From contig JAEVLN010000009.1 of NCBI GenBank assembly GCA_018350325.1, forward strand, positions 1,385,388 to 1,449,387: DNA of 64,000 nucleotides, in the 5' to 3' direction. Of the stretch, positions 1-11,167 are shown one piece after another; the stretch's first letter is position 1, and each line of letters begins with the position of its first letter. The position numbers and the translations under genes are program-made. The DNA comes from Globodera rostochiensis (taxonomy: Eukaryota > Nematoda > Chromadorea > Rhabditida > Heteroderidae). Below the pieces are notes generated by a model. The model saw only the letters and a program-made list of their open reading frames with translations. It had not been told where the DNA came from and did not search any database.

Positions 1-572
1 CCAGTCAAAAAGACACTTCAGTCCCGGTCTCATAACTTGCTTCAAAGTGGTTTCCGCCAAAAAATTCTTTCAGATTGGTGCGTTAGGCTTAGAGACTTTA
101 ATTTTAAAAACAATCTAAATAAAAAAACCCATTATGTAAAAAAATGAATGTTTACATTAGCATACGCGAAAAAAAAAAGATGAAAACAAAATAATTCCTA
201 AGCAATTTTTTGGTGCATATTTTTCTTACTTCAAAAAAGGGCTTACTTGCTCAAAATAAAATTGTAAAGTTTTTGAAAGAATTTTTACATTTGAAATTAA
301 CTTTAACTGCACTTGGGGATTATTTTTATATTGGCAAACATTTTTTTTGTTTTGTTTTCAACAAAAGTTTTTGGGGGACGCCCGACGAATGCGCTGCTCG
401 TCGGCGGTTGATTTTGTTTTGTCGTTGTTTTTTTTTTGGCAATTTGTCTGGACAAATGCTTCATTGTATATTTCATTTTTAATTTCAATGTTAGCCCTTT
501 TGTTTCATTTATTATTCAAAAATTTGTCAATTGGCGCTTTTCACCTTTTAGAAATTAACGAAATCGCTTAAA
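1..572. other. 5' flank of PUF relic, no gene seen
   Basis: AT-rich sequence without a convincing exon. The first 60 bases match the repeat pair at 42.2 and 44.8 kb (a gacacttcagtccc motif followed by a cataactt motif). Bases 360-570 resemble the upstream flank of the other PUF copies, for example a shared stretch just before the start codon at 54.9 kb, so the duplication that made the relic probably included the promoter side. Confidence 0.5.
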
Positions 573-1500
573 ATGATCGGCCGTTTCATTCGCAATTTTC
601 TGAACGGCCAGCATATTATTCACAAGGTTTGCAAATCTTTTTTTTTTATTATTTGAGTTGAATTTTGTTTTTGGCATGAAAAAGCGTAAAAACAAATTTA
701 CATTTGAATAAATCGTTTGATTTTCCGTTTTTTATTCGACAATTTGTCGGACTAACGCGTCTTGCAAAAGCAGCTAAGAGTTGGAGGAGTTCAGATTTAA
801 AAAGCCAATAGATTAAGCCGGAATTATAATAAAATCCCTTTCTGTCTGAAAAAAGCGATGCTTTTAGCTAACTAACCTTTCAGAAAGGTTCCATATCGGT
901 GGTCGAAAAAAGTATTTTATGCTTTTAGGCCTAGGCTTAGCCTCTTCATTCGTACCAAAATCTTTTTTTAGATTCGACAAGTTCAAACTGTTCGCCGGAC
1001 GTTTTTGCATCAATGCATCAAAAACGAGTGCCCGCCGGCCGCCGTTCTTTCATTGGGCGCTCGCGCGGCGTCCTCGTCGTCGAGTAAATGCCATCAAACA
1101 AATTTTCCCGGCGGCGCCTATGCCATCTGAGCGCCGCGCTCAGATGGGTCAATTCCCCTCTCCGAAATTTTTTTCTAGCTACGTCCCTGTTTTAAGCCCC
1201 CAAAAAATTTTCTTGATTCCGGTTGGGTTTTTTTCTTTCAGTTGCAATTTCAGACTGGCCAAGCCAGCGTTCCAAGCGGTTGAACGATTACCGCAACAAA
1301 CGCAAACGTGCAGACAACTTTCAGCTCAACGAAGGCACATCATCACAATGGCAGTTGCAACATAATCAACAAATGGTTGATTTTTGGTACGACGGAGCAA
1401 ATGCTGGAAGTTGCGGATCCTGCGCGTCGTCAGAAAGTGGTGGTGGTGGTGGTGGTGGTAGTAGTGGCTCCGATTAAAAACATGGCAAATCGATCACCTA
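573..1500 (+). pseudogene. PUF (Pumilio-family) gene relic, internally deleted
   Basis: Three 5' exons of the local PUF family are recognisable: 573-626 (starts MIGRFIRN, ends HIIHK, then a gt donor), an exon beginning near 1000 (reads IRQVQTV and ends in a serine run followed by gtaaat), and 1254 onward (WPSQRSKRLNDY). About 20 codons into the third exon the reading jumps to sequence matching the penultimate PUF exon (LEVADPARRQK near 1400, then IKNMANRS). All of the central PUF repeats are therefore missing. A ggt trinucleotide run (about 1438-1460) has replaced the codons that read MMLAIKT in the intact genes. With the RNA-binding repeats gone this cannot bind RNA as a PUF protein. The relic keeps the intron after the penultimate exon, which carries the mobile element at 1541-1877. 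Identification as a relic of the family is firm; the exact deletion breakpoint is not. Confidence 0.8.
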
Positions 1501-1540
1501 GCTTTTCTTGCTTTTTGCATTTCTTCATCAATGTTTTATG

Positions 1541-1877
1541 CAGGGTTCCCAAATGAAAATTTTCAAAAGCCTTATTTGTCTGGCAAAAAAACCTCATTTC
1601 TAAATTTGCAGAAAATGTGATGCTTTTTTGCATTAAAAAAATAAAACTGAGGTTTTTATTAAAAAAACTTGCCAATTATTCAAAACAGAACTAGCTTTTT
1701 CATTAAAAATGATGAAAACACAGAGTAAAAAATGATACAGAGAAAAAATGGATGAACATTACGCCAAATATTCAAAATTAATAGAAATTTTCAATTTTAT
1801 CTGTGAAACTCCCGAAAAGCCTCATCAGACTCAAAAATGCCACAAAATGAGGCTAAACCTTAGATTTGGGAACCCTG
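1541..1877. mobile_element. hAT-like MITE, 8/8 TSD
   Basis: Ends are inverted repeats CAGGGTTCCCAAAT and its complement. The flanks are the direct repeat gttttatg at 1533-1540 and 1878-1885, a perfect 8-bp target-site duplication. It lies in what was the last intron of the PUF relic; the matching intron of the intact gene near 62,660-62,700 has no insertion and acts as an empty site. The interior has no coding capacity. Sequence like its right part recurs near 45,480 and 46,420. Confidence 0.85.
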
Positions 1878-2756
1878 GTTTTATGGTTACCACTTTTGAT
1901 CATGGGAATTAATTCATTTCACCCAACCATGGCGCCATTGGATGTGCCCGCTTTGGTCACGGACAATTTTCAAAAAAGATACAATATCAAACAAAAATTT
2001 TTGAAATTATTTGGAGAGGAAAATAGATGGTGGGGTGGGGGGGGGGGGTGCCATAAAACGATAATTTTTAAGATGGGTCGAGTCCATTGGGGATTACCAC
2101 GAACAAGCACAGAACGAATTGTCGGTGACCATGATCACCATTAACAAATGAACAACAACAGAAACATGAACATTGTCCATAGGAAATGGTCGATGAACGA
2201 ATGGATTTTGGATACGCAAATTCCAATATTTTTTACGAAATGTTCTAGCAAATTTAATTTGCGACAAATTCAATGAAATTAACACCAAAAAACTTAAACT
2301 ATTGCCAGTTAGTTATCAAAAAGAATTTCAGATTCTCCGAAAAGTCTATTGTTTTTACGGAAGTTAAAAAAGAGCAATAGCAATACAGCCAGTGGTGGAC
2401 AAAAGTAAAGGAACAAAGTGAATTTTCGTGTTCGGCGTTAACAAAATCACCTAAATGACGACGCCCAGATTATGTTCGACGTGATTTCGACAGTGAATTC
2501 CAAATAAATGTTTCGAACTTGTTAGACATTTCAAATTTTCAACTTGTAAATGCTTTTTAGACCTGTGTTATCCGTTTTGCTAAAAAATGCATTTTTAGGC
2601 TTGCCTCGAAAATTACAAATTTTTTGAATTGTTCCATTTTTTTTACTTTCAGGTATTTTATACCATTACGAGGGTCGAAATACTCTTAAAATAAGAATTT
2701 GAGACTTTAGAAAATTACGGAATTTTCAACAGTGGCACTATCGAACGGTACCCCGC
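1878..2756. other. intergenic, no gene seen
   Basis: AT-rich. It contains a G-run near 2036-2048 and a CACGTGG-poor, repeat-poor stretch to 2700. The last PUF exon (basic lysine tail) expected downstream of the relic was not found here. Confidence 0.4.
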
Positions 2757-2758
2757 AA

Positions 2759-3252
2759 CTGGGCGCGCACGACTGGGCGCGCACGACTGGGCGCGCACGA
2801 CTGGGCGCGCACGACTGGGCGCGCACGATTGGGCGCGCACGATTGGGCGCGCACGATGGGCGCGCACGACTGGGCGCGCACGATTGGGCGCGCACGACTG
2901 GGCGCGCACGACTGGGCGCGCACGATTGGGCGCGCACGACTGGGCGCGCACGATTGGGCGCCGACAAGTTTTTCGTTAAAACTTTGTTCAAAGTCAACCA
3001 AACTAAACATTCTTGGTATCATTCGAAAGCATGTAATAAGAAGAAGCTTACAAAGTCAAAAGCTAAGCGATTCGACTTAAACAAAAAAAGTTATGACGTC
3101 ACCACGACAAAAATGGCAATTTTCACAGGTTTTAAACCTATAACCTTTTTTTGAAAAGACGAATCGGTTAGCTTTAGCTTGGTCAAAGGTTCAGCATACT
3201 GAGAGCTTTTGTATGATACCACTTTTGTTTGGTTTGCTTCGGGCGCCCAATC
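2759..3252. repeat. foldback-like element with 14-bp tandem arm
   Basis: Bases 2759-2961 hold about 14 copies of a 14-bp unit containing gggcgcgcacga. An AT-rich core follows (2962-3240) with the motif ttggtatcattcgaaagc near 3012 and a cataactt-like motif. The right end is a short inverted copy of the array word (gggcgccc near 3241). The same core occurs in reverse orientation at 10,231-10,599 between different end words. The duplicated word ctatcgaa..ggtac outside both ends may be a target-site trace. Long ORFs across the array are repeat artefacts. Confidence 0.6.
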
Positions 3253-3841
3253 GTGGTGCTCCGCTATCGAAGGTACACTGTCGAAATCAACTACTGTCGG
3301 AAATACGCCGATTATGTTTTACTGTTTCCTGGCTGTTTTTGAAAACGAATTCATCTTTAACTCTGACTTTTAGTTAGAGTAGGGACGGGTTTGTGACTGA
3401 CAATTTGTGAAGTTTTTAGTGACTAAAAATCCGGTCCCTATTTATGAATATGAACGAAACGAACGAATTGTATTTCATTAAAAAACACTTAAATGACGAC
3501 TTAAAATTTAAAAAAAACGTCCTTTCCAAATAGTGAGGTGCCTGCATTAATTGATGATCTGGGAATACAATAATTTTTTTTTGGTAAATGTAAAATATTA
3601 GCACAAACTTTTCAGAAAGTTTTTCTGGCCAAACCATTTAACGTAACGTGCTACTCAATCCAACAACTCTGAGAAATACAAAGCTTTTAAACATTGAATT
3701 GAATACCGACATAGTTTGGAATATTCAAAAAAAATGTCCCAAGCGTAATTCTTTACTTCCACGGACAATATTCTTATATTTTACTAGGCCCCTTACCAGA
3801 GTTTTTGAACACAAAGCCCCATTGGCACTTTGGTGTAGTTG
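3253..3841. other. intergenic, no gene seen
   Basis: AT-rich sequence with no exon that I recognise and no clear element ends. Confidence 0.4.
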
Positions 3842-3849
3842 GTTATCAC

Positions 3850-4212
3850 TAGGGCAGGGATTTTTATGTTATAACATATTTTTTTCGTGGATTCCTTACC
3901 ATAAGAGAAGCCCAAAAAGAGTATTTGTTTTGAAAAATTTTTGAATTAGGGCGACTTTTTAGCACATATTAAAACATATTTTGGGGGTATTTTTTAGCAC
4001 ATATTAACTTACATATTTTAAGCTTTTTCCAAGTTTTAGCACATATTTCGCCATTTTTCAAAGGTTTTTATGCATAAAATGACTAGATTTTGGCCATTTT
4101 TGGCACATATTTTAGCACATATTTTGGCATTTTTATCACGTATTTTGGCATTTTTTAGCACATAAAAACATACATATATTGGGTTTTTTAGCACATATAA
4201 ATCCCAGCCCTA
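3850..4212. mobile_element. hAT-like MITE, 8/8 TSD
   Basis: Ends TAGGGCAGGGATTTTTATG and a complementary ATAAATCCCAGCCCTA. The flanking duplication gttatcac is at 3842-3849 and 4213-4220, a perfect match. The interior is made of variants of the word ttttagcacatatt. Related copies or fragments lie near 30,155-30,320 and 62,930-63,030. Confidence 0.85.
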
Positions 4213-4220
4213 GTTATCAC

Positions 4221-4280
4221 TAGTGTTCGGCACGGTACGGTATTACCGCGGTATTTTTCGGTATTTCTAAAAATTTAAAA
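4221..4280. repeat. end fragment of a cggtatt-word element
   Basis: Begins TAGTGTTCGGCACGG directly after the neighbouring element's target duplication, then alternates cggta and taccg words. The same terminal motif TAGTGTTCGGCA appears at 39,342 and 54,017, and inverted at 8,658-8,669. The other end of this copy is not clear. Confidence 0.55.
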
Positions 4281-4477
4281 ATATTTCAGATTTTAAAATA
4301 TTTTCGGCAACATTTACAAATTTTTGGATTTTACTTTTTTTCTCGGCATAATTAGTAAATTTTTAAAGAATGCAAATCTCAACGTAAAGTTGAGATTTTA
4401 TGTAATAATGTTTATAAAATGCCGAATAGCATTTTTACTTCTTAAGATGTTTTCTCCATTTTAAAAAGGTACACCCA

Positions 4478-6167
4478 CATTTGCGGCGCAGACATTTGCG
4501 GCCCAGACTTTTGCGGTTGCGGTCTGCTGGTAATCAGACATTTGCGGTCCGACTTTTGCGGTCCGACATTTGCGGCCCAGACATTTGCCCAAAATAGGAC
4601 ATTTGCGGCCGACATTTCGCCAAAATTCAAAAACTTAATTAGTAAGTCCAATTATTTGAAATACTTAAATGCCATCCTTCATTGCATTATTAGTCCTATG
4701 TAGGTTTAAAATGCTTGATTATGCATATTCCAATCATAGTGTGAAGCAAGAGTCAAGGAATAATATGTTTAATTAATAGGGCCACGATTTATATGGACAA
4801 AAAATCTCGAAATATGGCCATAAAATATGGATCAAAAATTGTAAAATATGGACCAAATATGGGCAAAAAATTTTTTTTCAAATATAGCAAAAAATGGGAA
4901 AATTTTCTAATTGAAGAAAAAAAAATTGCAAATTAAAGGCATTTCTGAGAAAATTTTTGAAAATAAGCCGAATTATAAAAAATTTGAATTTTTTTGCTGG
5001 CAGAATTTTTTGTCGCAAAAAAGTCAATTTTAGGGGTGCATTTTTTAATTATGAAAAAGTCGGTCCTTAGGGGTGTATTTTTCGTTTTTATTGCATTTTT
5101 TGTTAAGGAATTTTTGAAAAATGGCAAAATATGGATAAAAATCGCGAAATATGGAAAATATGGATCATAAAATGGGCTCTAGAAGCTCCAAACAAAACTA
5201 AAAACACTACTTATGGCATTTATACGCTGTTCCGAGTGCGCAAAAAAATATGGATTTCCATATTAATCGTGGCCCTATTAATTAATGTTTTTGAATTTGG
5301 CGAAATGTCGGGCCGCAAATGTCTTATTTTGGCTGAGGCCGCAAATGTCCGGCCGCAAATGTCTGAAAAAAGGCCACAAAATTCCTTCACATTTTAGCCG
5401 CAAAAGTCCGGGCCGCAAATGTCAGGACCGCAAAAGTCGGACCGCAAATGTCTGATTTCCAGCAGACCGCAAATGTCTGCGCCGCAAAAGTCCGGGCCGC
5501 AAAAGTCCGGGCCGCAAATGTCTTATTTTGGCTGAGGCCGCAAATGTCCGGCCGCAAATGTCTGAAAAAAGGCCACAAAATTCCTTCACATTTTAGCCGC
5601 AAAAGTCCGGGCCGCAAATGTCTTATTTTGGCTGAGGCCGCAAATGTCCGGCCGCAAATGTCTGAAAAAAGGCCACAAAATTCCTTCACATTTTAGCCGC
5701 AAAAGTCCGGGCCGCAAATGTCTGATTTCCAGCAGACCGCAAATGTCTGCGCCGCAAAAGTCCGGGCCGCAAAAGTCCGGGCCGCAAATGTCAGGACCGC
5801 AAAAGTCGGACCGCAAATGTCTGATTTCCAGCAGACCGCAAATGTCTGCGCCGCAAAAGTCCGGGCCTCAAAAGTCCGGGCCGCAAATGTCAGGACCGCA
5901 AAAGTCGGACCGCAAATGTCTGATTTCCAGCAGACCGCAAATGTCTGCGCCGCAAAAGTCCGGGCCGCAAATGTCAGGACCGCAAAAGTCGGACCGCAAA
6001 TGTCTGATTTCCAGCAGACCGCAAATGTCTGCGCCGCAAAAGTCCGGGCCGCAAATGTCAGGACCGCAAATGTCTGATTTCCAGCAGACCGCAAATGTCT
6101 GCGCCGCAAAAGTCCGGACCGCAAATGTCTGCGCCGCAAAAGTCCGGACCGCAAATGTCTGCGCCCT
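4478..6167. repeat. foldback with ccgcaaatgtc tandem arms
   Basis: The left arm (4478-4640) holds inverted copies of words such as gacatttgcgg and gacttttgcgg. The right arm (5289-6167) holds many direct copies of caaatgtc/caaaagtccgg units in a higher-order pattern of about 90-130 bp that includes the word tgatttccagcagaccg. The inner edges mirror each other (tttcgccaaaattcaaaaac against gtttttgaatttggcgaaa). The core between the arms was interrupted by the element at 4777-5277. Long ORFs over this array on both strands are artefacts. Confidence 0.75.
4777..5277. mobile_element. hAT-like MITE, 8/8 TSD, nested in foldback
   Basis: Ends TAGGGCCACGATTTATATGG and the near-complement ending CGTGGCCCTA. 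The flanking duplication is ttaattaa at 4769-4776 and 5278-5285. The interior repeats aaatatgg. Relatives are at 52,706-53,190 and near 53,760-53,970 and 60,200-60,606. Confidence 0.85.
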
Positions 6168-6280
6168 CAACAAAATATTGCCAATAATTATTTATGAGTA
6201 TTGAATAAAAGTTTTTGTTCATTTTAAATTGAAATTCAAAATTTCCAAAAAAATACCGAATACCGGTCTTTCCATTAATT

Positions 6281-6752
6281 GTCCAAATTTCCATAGCCTG
6301 TATTGTCCAAATTTCCATAGTTTGTAATTGTCCACCAAATTTCCATAGCCTGTATTGTCCAAATTTCCATAGTTTGTAATTGTCCAAATTTCCATTAATT
6401 GTCCAAATTTCCATAGCCTGTGTTGTCCTAATTTCCATAGTTTGTAATTGTCCACCAAATTTCCATAGCCTGTATTGTCCAAATTTCCATAGTTTGTAAT
6501 TGTCCACCAAATTTCCATAGCCTGTATTGTCCAAATTTCCATAGCCTGTATTGTCCAAATTTCCATAGCCTGTATTGTCCAAATTTCCATAGCCTGTATT
6601 GTCCAAATTTCCATAGCCTGTATTGTCCAAATTTCCATAGCCTGTATTGTCCAAATTTCCATAGCCTGTATTGTCCAAATTTCCATAGTTTATAATTGCC
6701 TAAATTTCTATAGATTATAATTGCCCAAATTTCCATAGTTTGTAATTGCCCA
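6281..6752. repeat. tandem array, unit about 24 bp
   Basis: About 18 copies of units built on gtccaaatttccatag followed by cctgtatt or tttgtaatt. The array ends about 150 bases before the start codon of the secreted-protein gene. Minus-strand ORFs over it (repeated NTGYGNLD) are artefacts of a period divisible by three. Confidence 0.85.
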
Positions 6753-6901
6753 AATTCTTATGTTTGACGTTATTTGGTGAGGTGGAAGATGCCAATCCAC
6801 GTCATTCATTCATCCACTGGATGCCACAAATATTTAAAACAACTCGCTAAAACTCATTGGCAGTCATTAAAATATTTGTTGGATTTGATAAATCTTTTGC
6901 A

Positions 6902-7729
6902 ATGCTTTTACCCGCCGTCTTTCTGTTAGCTTCAACAATATTTGTCTTCAATTGTGCCAATAACGCGAAATGGCCTGATGAAATTCATCCGAATTCTGCG
7001 GATTATAATCCCAACAAATTGTTAGCCGAATTTAAAAGTTTGTTTAAGTGGAAAGAATTCCGATTTAAATGGCAAATTTCATTTTTAGAAATGACGAATT
7101 CGCTGTTGGATGCCGGAGGAAAAGCGGCAGAAGAAAACGTGTTGGCGAAAGGATGCCAAATCATTCAAAAATTGCACAACCATCCGAAATATAAAACTGT
7201 AATTGAAGAACATTCGGAATTTGCTCAGCTTCAACAAAGTGTTGCCAAAGTTTGCAACAATAAATGGGACGACAATTCAAACTCACAGCTAATTGAAACA
7301 TTTGCAAACACTGGCACTCCGATTTTGGCCCAACTGAGGTTGGAAGAGCAGCAACTTTTTCAAAATAATGCGAGCGGACAAAATGTCAAAAAGGAACTGC
7401 TCGAACTTGGCGGTTTGGTGGCAAAACTTTGTTTGAGTGTGTTACCCGAGGGCCACCCTTGGAAAAGTGGCCTAAAGGAATTGCTGGGGGACAAAGTCCA
7501 TTTGTTGCCCAGCGAGCTGGTTCAGTTTCTTACCAGCAAAACGAATTCCATGACAGAACAACAACAACAACAACTTGGCTCTCCAAAAGCTTATCATCGA
7601 CGGATGCGTCGTGCTGACTCTGGTCCTCGATGGTCTAGAATAATTCCCTGCTATATCATTTGGGGGGCGGTTATTGTTAGTTTAATTGCTGGTGGTTACA
7701 TTTTAATCATTAAGCTCATTAATCACTAA
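6902..7729 (+). CDS. secreted or single-pass membrane protein, unknown family
   Basis: Uninterrupted 275-codon frame. I take the ATG at 6902 as start because it opens directly into a signal-peptide-like stretch (MLLPAVFLLASTIFVF) ending near residue 18; the upstream in-frame codons have no ATG. The body (residues 25-235) is mostly charged and helical-looking, with scattered cysteines and one N-glycosylation sequon (NAS). A short glutamine run lies near residues 220-225. A dibasic cluster RRMRR near residue 238 could be a proprotein cleavage site. The last 30 residues hold a strong membrane segment (IIWGAVIVSLIAGGYILII) with a short tail, so a type I membrane topology is plausible. I do not recognise a family. 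Absence of introns is unusual next to its neighbours. It is flanked upstream by a tandem array and downstream by a G-run (7747-7771). Confidence 0.7.
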   Translation: MLLPAVFLLASTIFVFNCANNAKWPDEIHPNSADYNPNKLLAEFKSLFKWKEFRFKWQISFLEMTNSLLDAGGKAAEENVLAKGCQIIQKLHNHPKYKTVIEEHSEFAQLQQSVAKVCNNKWDDNSNSQLIETFANTGTPILAQLRLEEQQLFQNNASGQNVKKELLELGGLVAKLCLSVLPEGHPWKSGLKELLGDKVHLLPSELVQFLTSKTNSMTEQQQQQLGSPKAYHRRMRRADSGPRWSRIIPCYIIWGAVIVSLIAGGYILIIKLINH

Positions 7730-8487
7730 GGGCGTACCTAGAGCTTTTTTTCGGGGGGGGGGGGGGGGGGGGAGCTAATTGAAAAAAAGTCAATCTTTAG
7801 GGGTGCTTTTTTGGATGTTGCATTTTTCTTAAGCAAATTTTTTCAAAAAAAAGTTCAATTTTCAGTAAATCTTTTAGAACTTTTAACATTTTTGTTGAAA
7901 AATTACCAAAAATTTCGATTTGTCAATTTTCAAATTTTTCAAAAATGCAAATTTTTTTTGCGCATTATGCTTAAGTTCAGTCTGTTCAATGGTTGTGTTG
8001 CGCCTGTTCTGTTTCAAGACCATAAAAGAATTTTCTTTTTGTGAACCATCCAAACAAAATTTATATTTGGAAAAGGCACACAAACGCAGTCAGCCTCTTC
8101 CTTCTGTGTTTATTGTTTAAACCTCTGCAAATATTTGGGATTAGAATCAACATTTTGTATTTCCAATAAATCTGTCAGTTGCAAGCTTCAGCTTTATATA
8201 CATGCATAAAATTAGCATAATGCTTACTTTGTTCTTATAAAATTTAAGTCCTTAAGAGTTTAAAAAATCATGCCATTCATTGCTAATTTTCTTAAAATGG
8301 ATTATTTGACGAAAACGCACTGGCATTTCCATAATTATCACAACAAAGTACACATACCCAAAATACTAATGCGCAATGAATATGCAGCATAACCATCAGC
8401 GGATGGCCGGCCACACCGATTGATCAATTATAAGTATTTTTGTTCATTTCAAATTGAAATTCAAAATTCTCAAAAAAAAAATACCGA
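7730..8487. other. 3' flank of secreted-protein gene, no gene seen
   Basis: A long G-run (about 7747-7771) follows the stop codon, then AT-rich sequence. No exon or clear element was found. Confidence 0.4.
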
Positions 8488-8669
8488 ATGCCAGTCGGTA
8501 TACCGCTTTTTTTGACCAGTATTTTTCGGTATCGGCGTTTTTTTCGCTATTTTTACCGAAATACCGATACCGAAAAAAAATTTGAGATTTCGGTATTTTT
8601 TAGGGTATCGGTATTATACCGAGATACCGATACCGTATACCGAAAAACCCCATTTGCCGAACACTACTA
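8488..8669. repeat. ataccg/cggtat word element
   Basis: Palindromic low-complexity sequence alternating ataccgata and tatcggtat, ending in the inverted TGCCGAACACTA terminus shared with 4,221, 39,342 and 54,017. A non-coding repeat. Confidence 0.6.
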
Positions 8670-9765
8670 AAAACTCGCAAAAAAGGCTGAAAAAAAAATT
8701 CATTTTGGATGAGAAGTTTTTTTGGATAGAATTTTTGTTCGTATTGAATGATGAGGATGAAAAAACAGATGTGAAATGAATGGAATGTGCTGTTGCCAAT
8801 TTCACTCACATAACTATGGTCGGCGGTTCTGGCCGGACCGTAGAACCGGGATTTTTTCGGTTCGTTTCAGATAACCGAAAAGTTCGGTTCGGTTCAGATA
8901 ACTGCGGTTTCGTACCAAGATGTTCGTTGCCAGGTTCAAATATTAATGCAATCATTATGCCAAACTATTAATTTTTCGAACTGCCGCCTGTCTTCATTTT
9001 TGATTCCGGCGCTCAGTTGGCCTGCCATTTATTAAATTTTGCAAAGCAAAATGGATAAAGTGGACAGAATTTTTTCAGGCATGATTTCTAGGGTAAATAT
9101 GCGTAGAACATGAACTGAACTCGGATTTTTGCGAATTCCAAATCCCGAACATGAATTCGAACATTTTTTTTTGAAATTTCGGACACGTGAAAAATAATTT
9201 ATGCATGAACCCGAAAAGGTTAAAAAAAGGTAAGCGAACTCGGGCATCAATTTGTTAGCAAACAAATGAGGCCAAATGGCCATTTTGTCAGCTAGATCCC
9301 TCCATCCCTTAAGAACAAATAAAATTTTAAAAACAAAATAAAATTTACCAAAAATCCAAACTGAGTGTCGCATGTGACCGGACCCGCACTTTTTTCACGT
9401 AGTACCAAATCGCAGCCCTTAAAAGAACGGGTGGAATTGGCACTTCCCACAATCGACGCTAAGCTAACAAATTTTTAGACAATTTTTAAACTAAAAAATT
9501 CATTTTGACCAAAAGGGTACCTAGTTTTTGGCCAATTTTGATGAGCTATAACTTTTTTTAATAGTTGCTTCCGGGCAAAAAAAATTTCACATTTGTTCGT
9601 TAGACCTAGAGTGAAGGATTGGTATATGATTGGGTGATTTTGTTTCTGGTCCATATGATCAACATTCGTCGTAAAGAGAAACCTGTCCAGGCATTAAACA
9701 CATTCTGCAATTCCGCTCTTTTTTAATAAGCTTTACTTTCCACAAATACAAATACAATAAAACCA
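8670..9765. other. intergenic, no gene seen
   Basis: AT-rich sequence with a fragment of the ggttcggttc word family near 8,815-8,920 (compare the element at 57,988) and a cataactt-like motif near 9,545. No exon recognised. Confidence 0.4.
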
Positions 9766-9929
9766 ATTAAAATTAGAGTAGGCCGGGACCGGGTCGGTTT
9801 TTTTGAATCCCGGTCCCGATCCCGGTCCCGGTTTTGAAAAATCGGAATCCCGGATCCCGTCCCGGTCTGACCGGGAAAAAAGTACACCCCTAAGGATGGG
9901 ATTTTTGAGCTCAAATTGCAGTTTGGTGA

Positions 9930-9988
9930 TGGTGTAGTGGTGAGTGATGGTGCATGTGAGTGTTGGTGGGGTGGTGGTTCTGATCCCC
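9930..9988 (+). other. tRNA-like A/B box pair (SINE-like)
   Basis: TGGTGTAGTGG at 9930-9940 resembles a pol III A box and GGTTCTGATCCCC near 9976 resembles a B box, at tRNA-like spacing. I could not fold a convincing acceptor stem, so this is more likely a tRNA-derived SINE head than a tRNA gene. Compare 63,812-63,860. Confidence 0.35.
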
Positions 9989-10230
9989 TAGTGTGTCAAT
10001 GATTTTTTCCGACTTTCTCTTAACATTTACAGTGGTGTACTATAGTAATCATAAAATTCTCTTAAATTTTTACGCTTTTTAAAAAATATTTTAGATACAA
10101 TTCAAAAATTCATTTAATTTTTTTGATTGGACAAATTCACTGAATGTTAAAAATTTATGCCTTTGTTCAAAGTTAAGTGATCTTAAATTACTTTAGTGCA
10201 GGGGTAGCATATGTTCTTATTTATTCGGAT

Positions 10231-10599
10231 CCGCTCGTTTTGGCGCCGCTCGTTTTGGCGCGATCAGTCATAATCTAGTTATTAGGAAAACAAACAAAAC
10301 AATGGTATCATACAAAAGATCTCAGTATGCTGAACCTTTGATCAGGCTAAAGCTAACCGATTCGTCTTTTCGAAAAAAGTTATAGCTTAAAACGGAAAAT
10401 TGCCATTTTTCGTGACAGTTTGGTGACTCATAACTTCCTTTGTTTAAATCAAATCGCTTAGCTCTTTTCTATTATAGCATCTAGAGACATAGTGCTTTCA
10501 AATGATACCAAGAATGTTTGGTTTGATCAAATAAACAAAAAGTTATAAGGTTTTAAACACGTCGGCGCTAAACTGAGCCGCGCCAAACTGAGCCCGACC
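10231..10599. repeat. foldback core shared with 2,962-3,240
   Basis: The left end carries cgttttggcgc words and the right end gccaaactgagc words. Between them is the reverse complement of the core at 2,962-3,240: tggtatcatacaaaag, agcatactga-type sequence, gctaaccgattcgtctttt, then aaatgataccaagaatgttt. Two elements thus share a core but have different terminal words. Confidence 0.7.
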
Positions 10600-11167
10600 G
10601 TGTTTATTGGGTTCGTATGATTTTCATAAATTTTAATCTAATATTCAAAATGAGATACAGAAAAAACTTCAAATTGCCGTATTTTTAAAATTTTGGTTGC
10701 AAATCTCTTAACAAATCGAAGTCGAAATTTCAAAATTTTCACGACGGCGCCTATCGGCACCGCCGTACCCCCCCCCCCCCCCCCAAAATGTGGCATTTTT
10801 AGTTAGTTTTGATTTTTTGCTTATTTTGGCATCAATTGAGATGTCAGTAACACATTTTTGTTAGAGAACTTGAAAGTGAATTATGAGCCGACCCCCTCCA
10901 ATTCTTAAAAAGCTTCAAAAATTTTAAATTGAATAATAAAAAATCCCGGTTTTTCCCGTTTCCCGGTCCCGGCTCAAAATGCTGATCCCGGTCCCGATCC
11001 CGGCTTTCATGGTCCCGGTCAACCCCGGTCCCGATTTTTCCCCAAAAATCCCGGTCCCGGCCTACTCTAGTTAAAATAAAGACTGCGAATAATGGGGACA
11101 AAGTGTCATTTGGCGAAATGTGAAAAAGGAGAAATATGAAATATCGGGGAGAGTCCTACACACTTAC

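Larger units (their letters stand above)
9774..11069. mobile_element. composite hAT-like element, 7/8 TSD
   Basis: Ends are inverted: TAGAGTAGGCCGGGACCGGG at the left and its complement ending GGCCTACTCTA at the right. Flanks are attaaaat (9766-9773) and gttaaaat (11,070-11,077), seven of eight identical. The arms are cccggt words. The 1.3-kb interior contains a tRNA-like A/B box pair (9930-9988), a foldback (10,231-10,599) and a copy of the dispersed ggcgcctatcggcaccgcc module (about 10,743) with a C-run, so it is a nest of insertions and not one simple MITE. No transposase is present. Confidence 0.75.

Noticed and set aside
2759..2961. CRISPR-like array
   Set aside because: Units are directly tandem with no unique spacers, and the surroundings are eukaryotic with introns.
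2707..3154. ORFs with repeated RAQSCAPS or WARTTG
   Set aside because: Translations of the 14-bp gggcgcgcacga array (42 bp per three units), not protein-coding.
5387..6204. ORFs of 100-206 codons over the ccgcaaatgtc and gtccaaatttcc arrays
   Set aside because: Array periodicity explains them; several frames on both strands are open at once.
9774..11069. Autonomous transposon
   Set aside because: Clear ends and target duplication, but no transposase reading frame in the interior; the same holds for every element listed.
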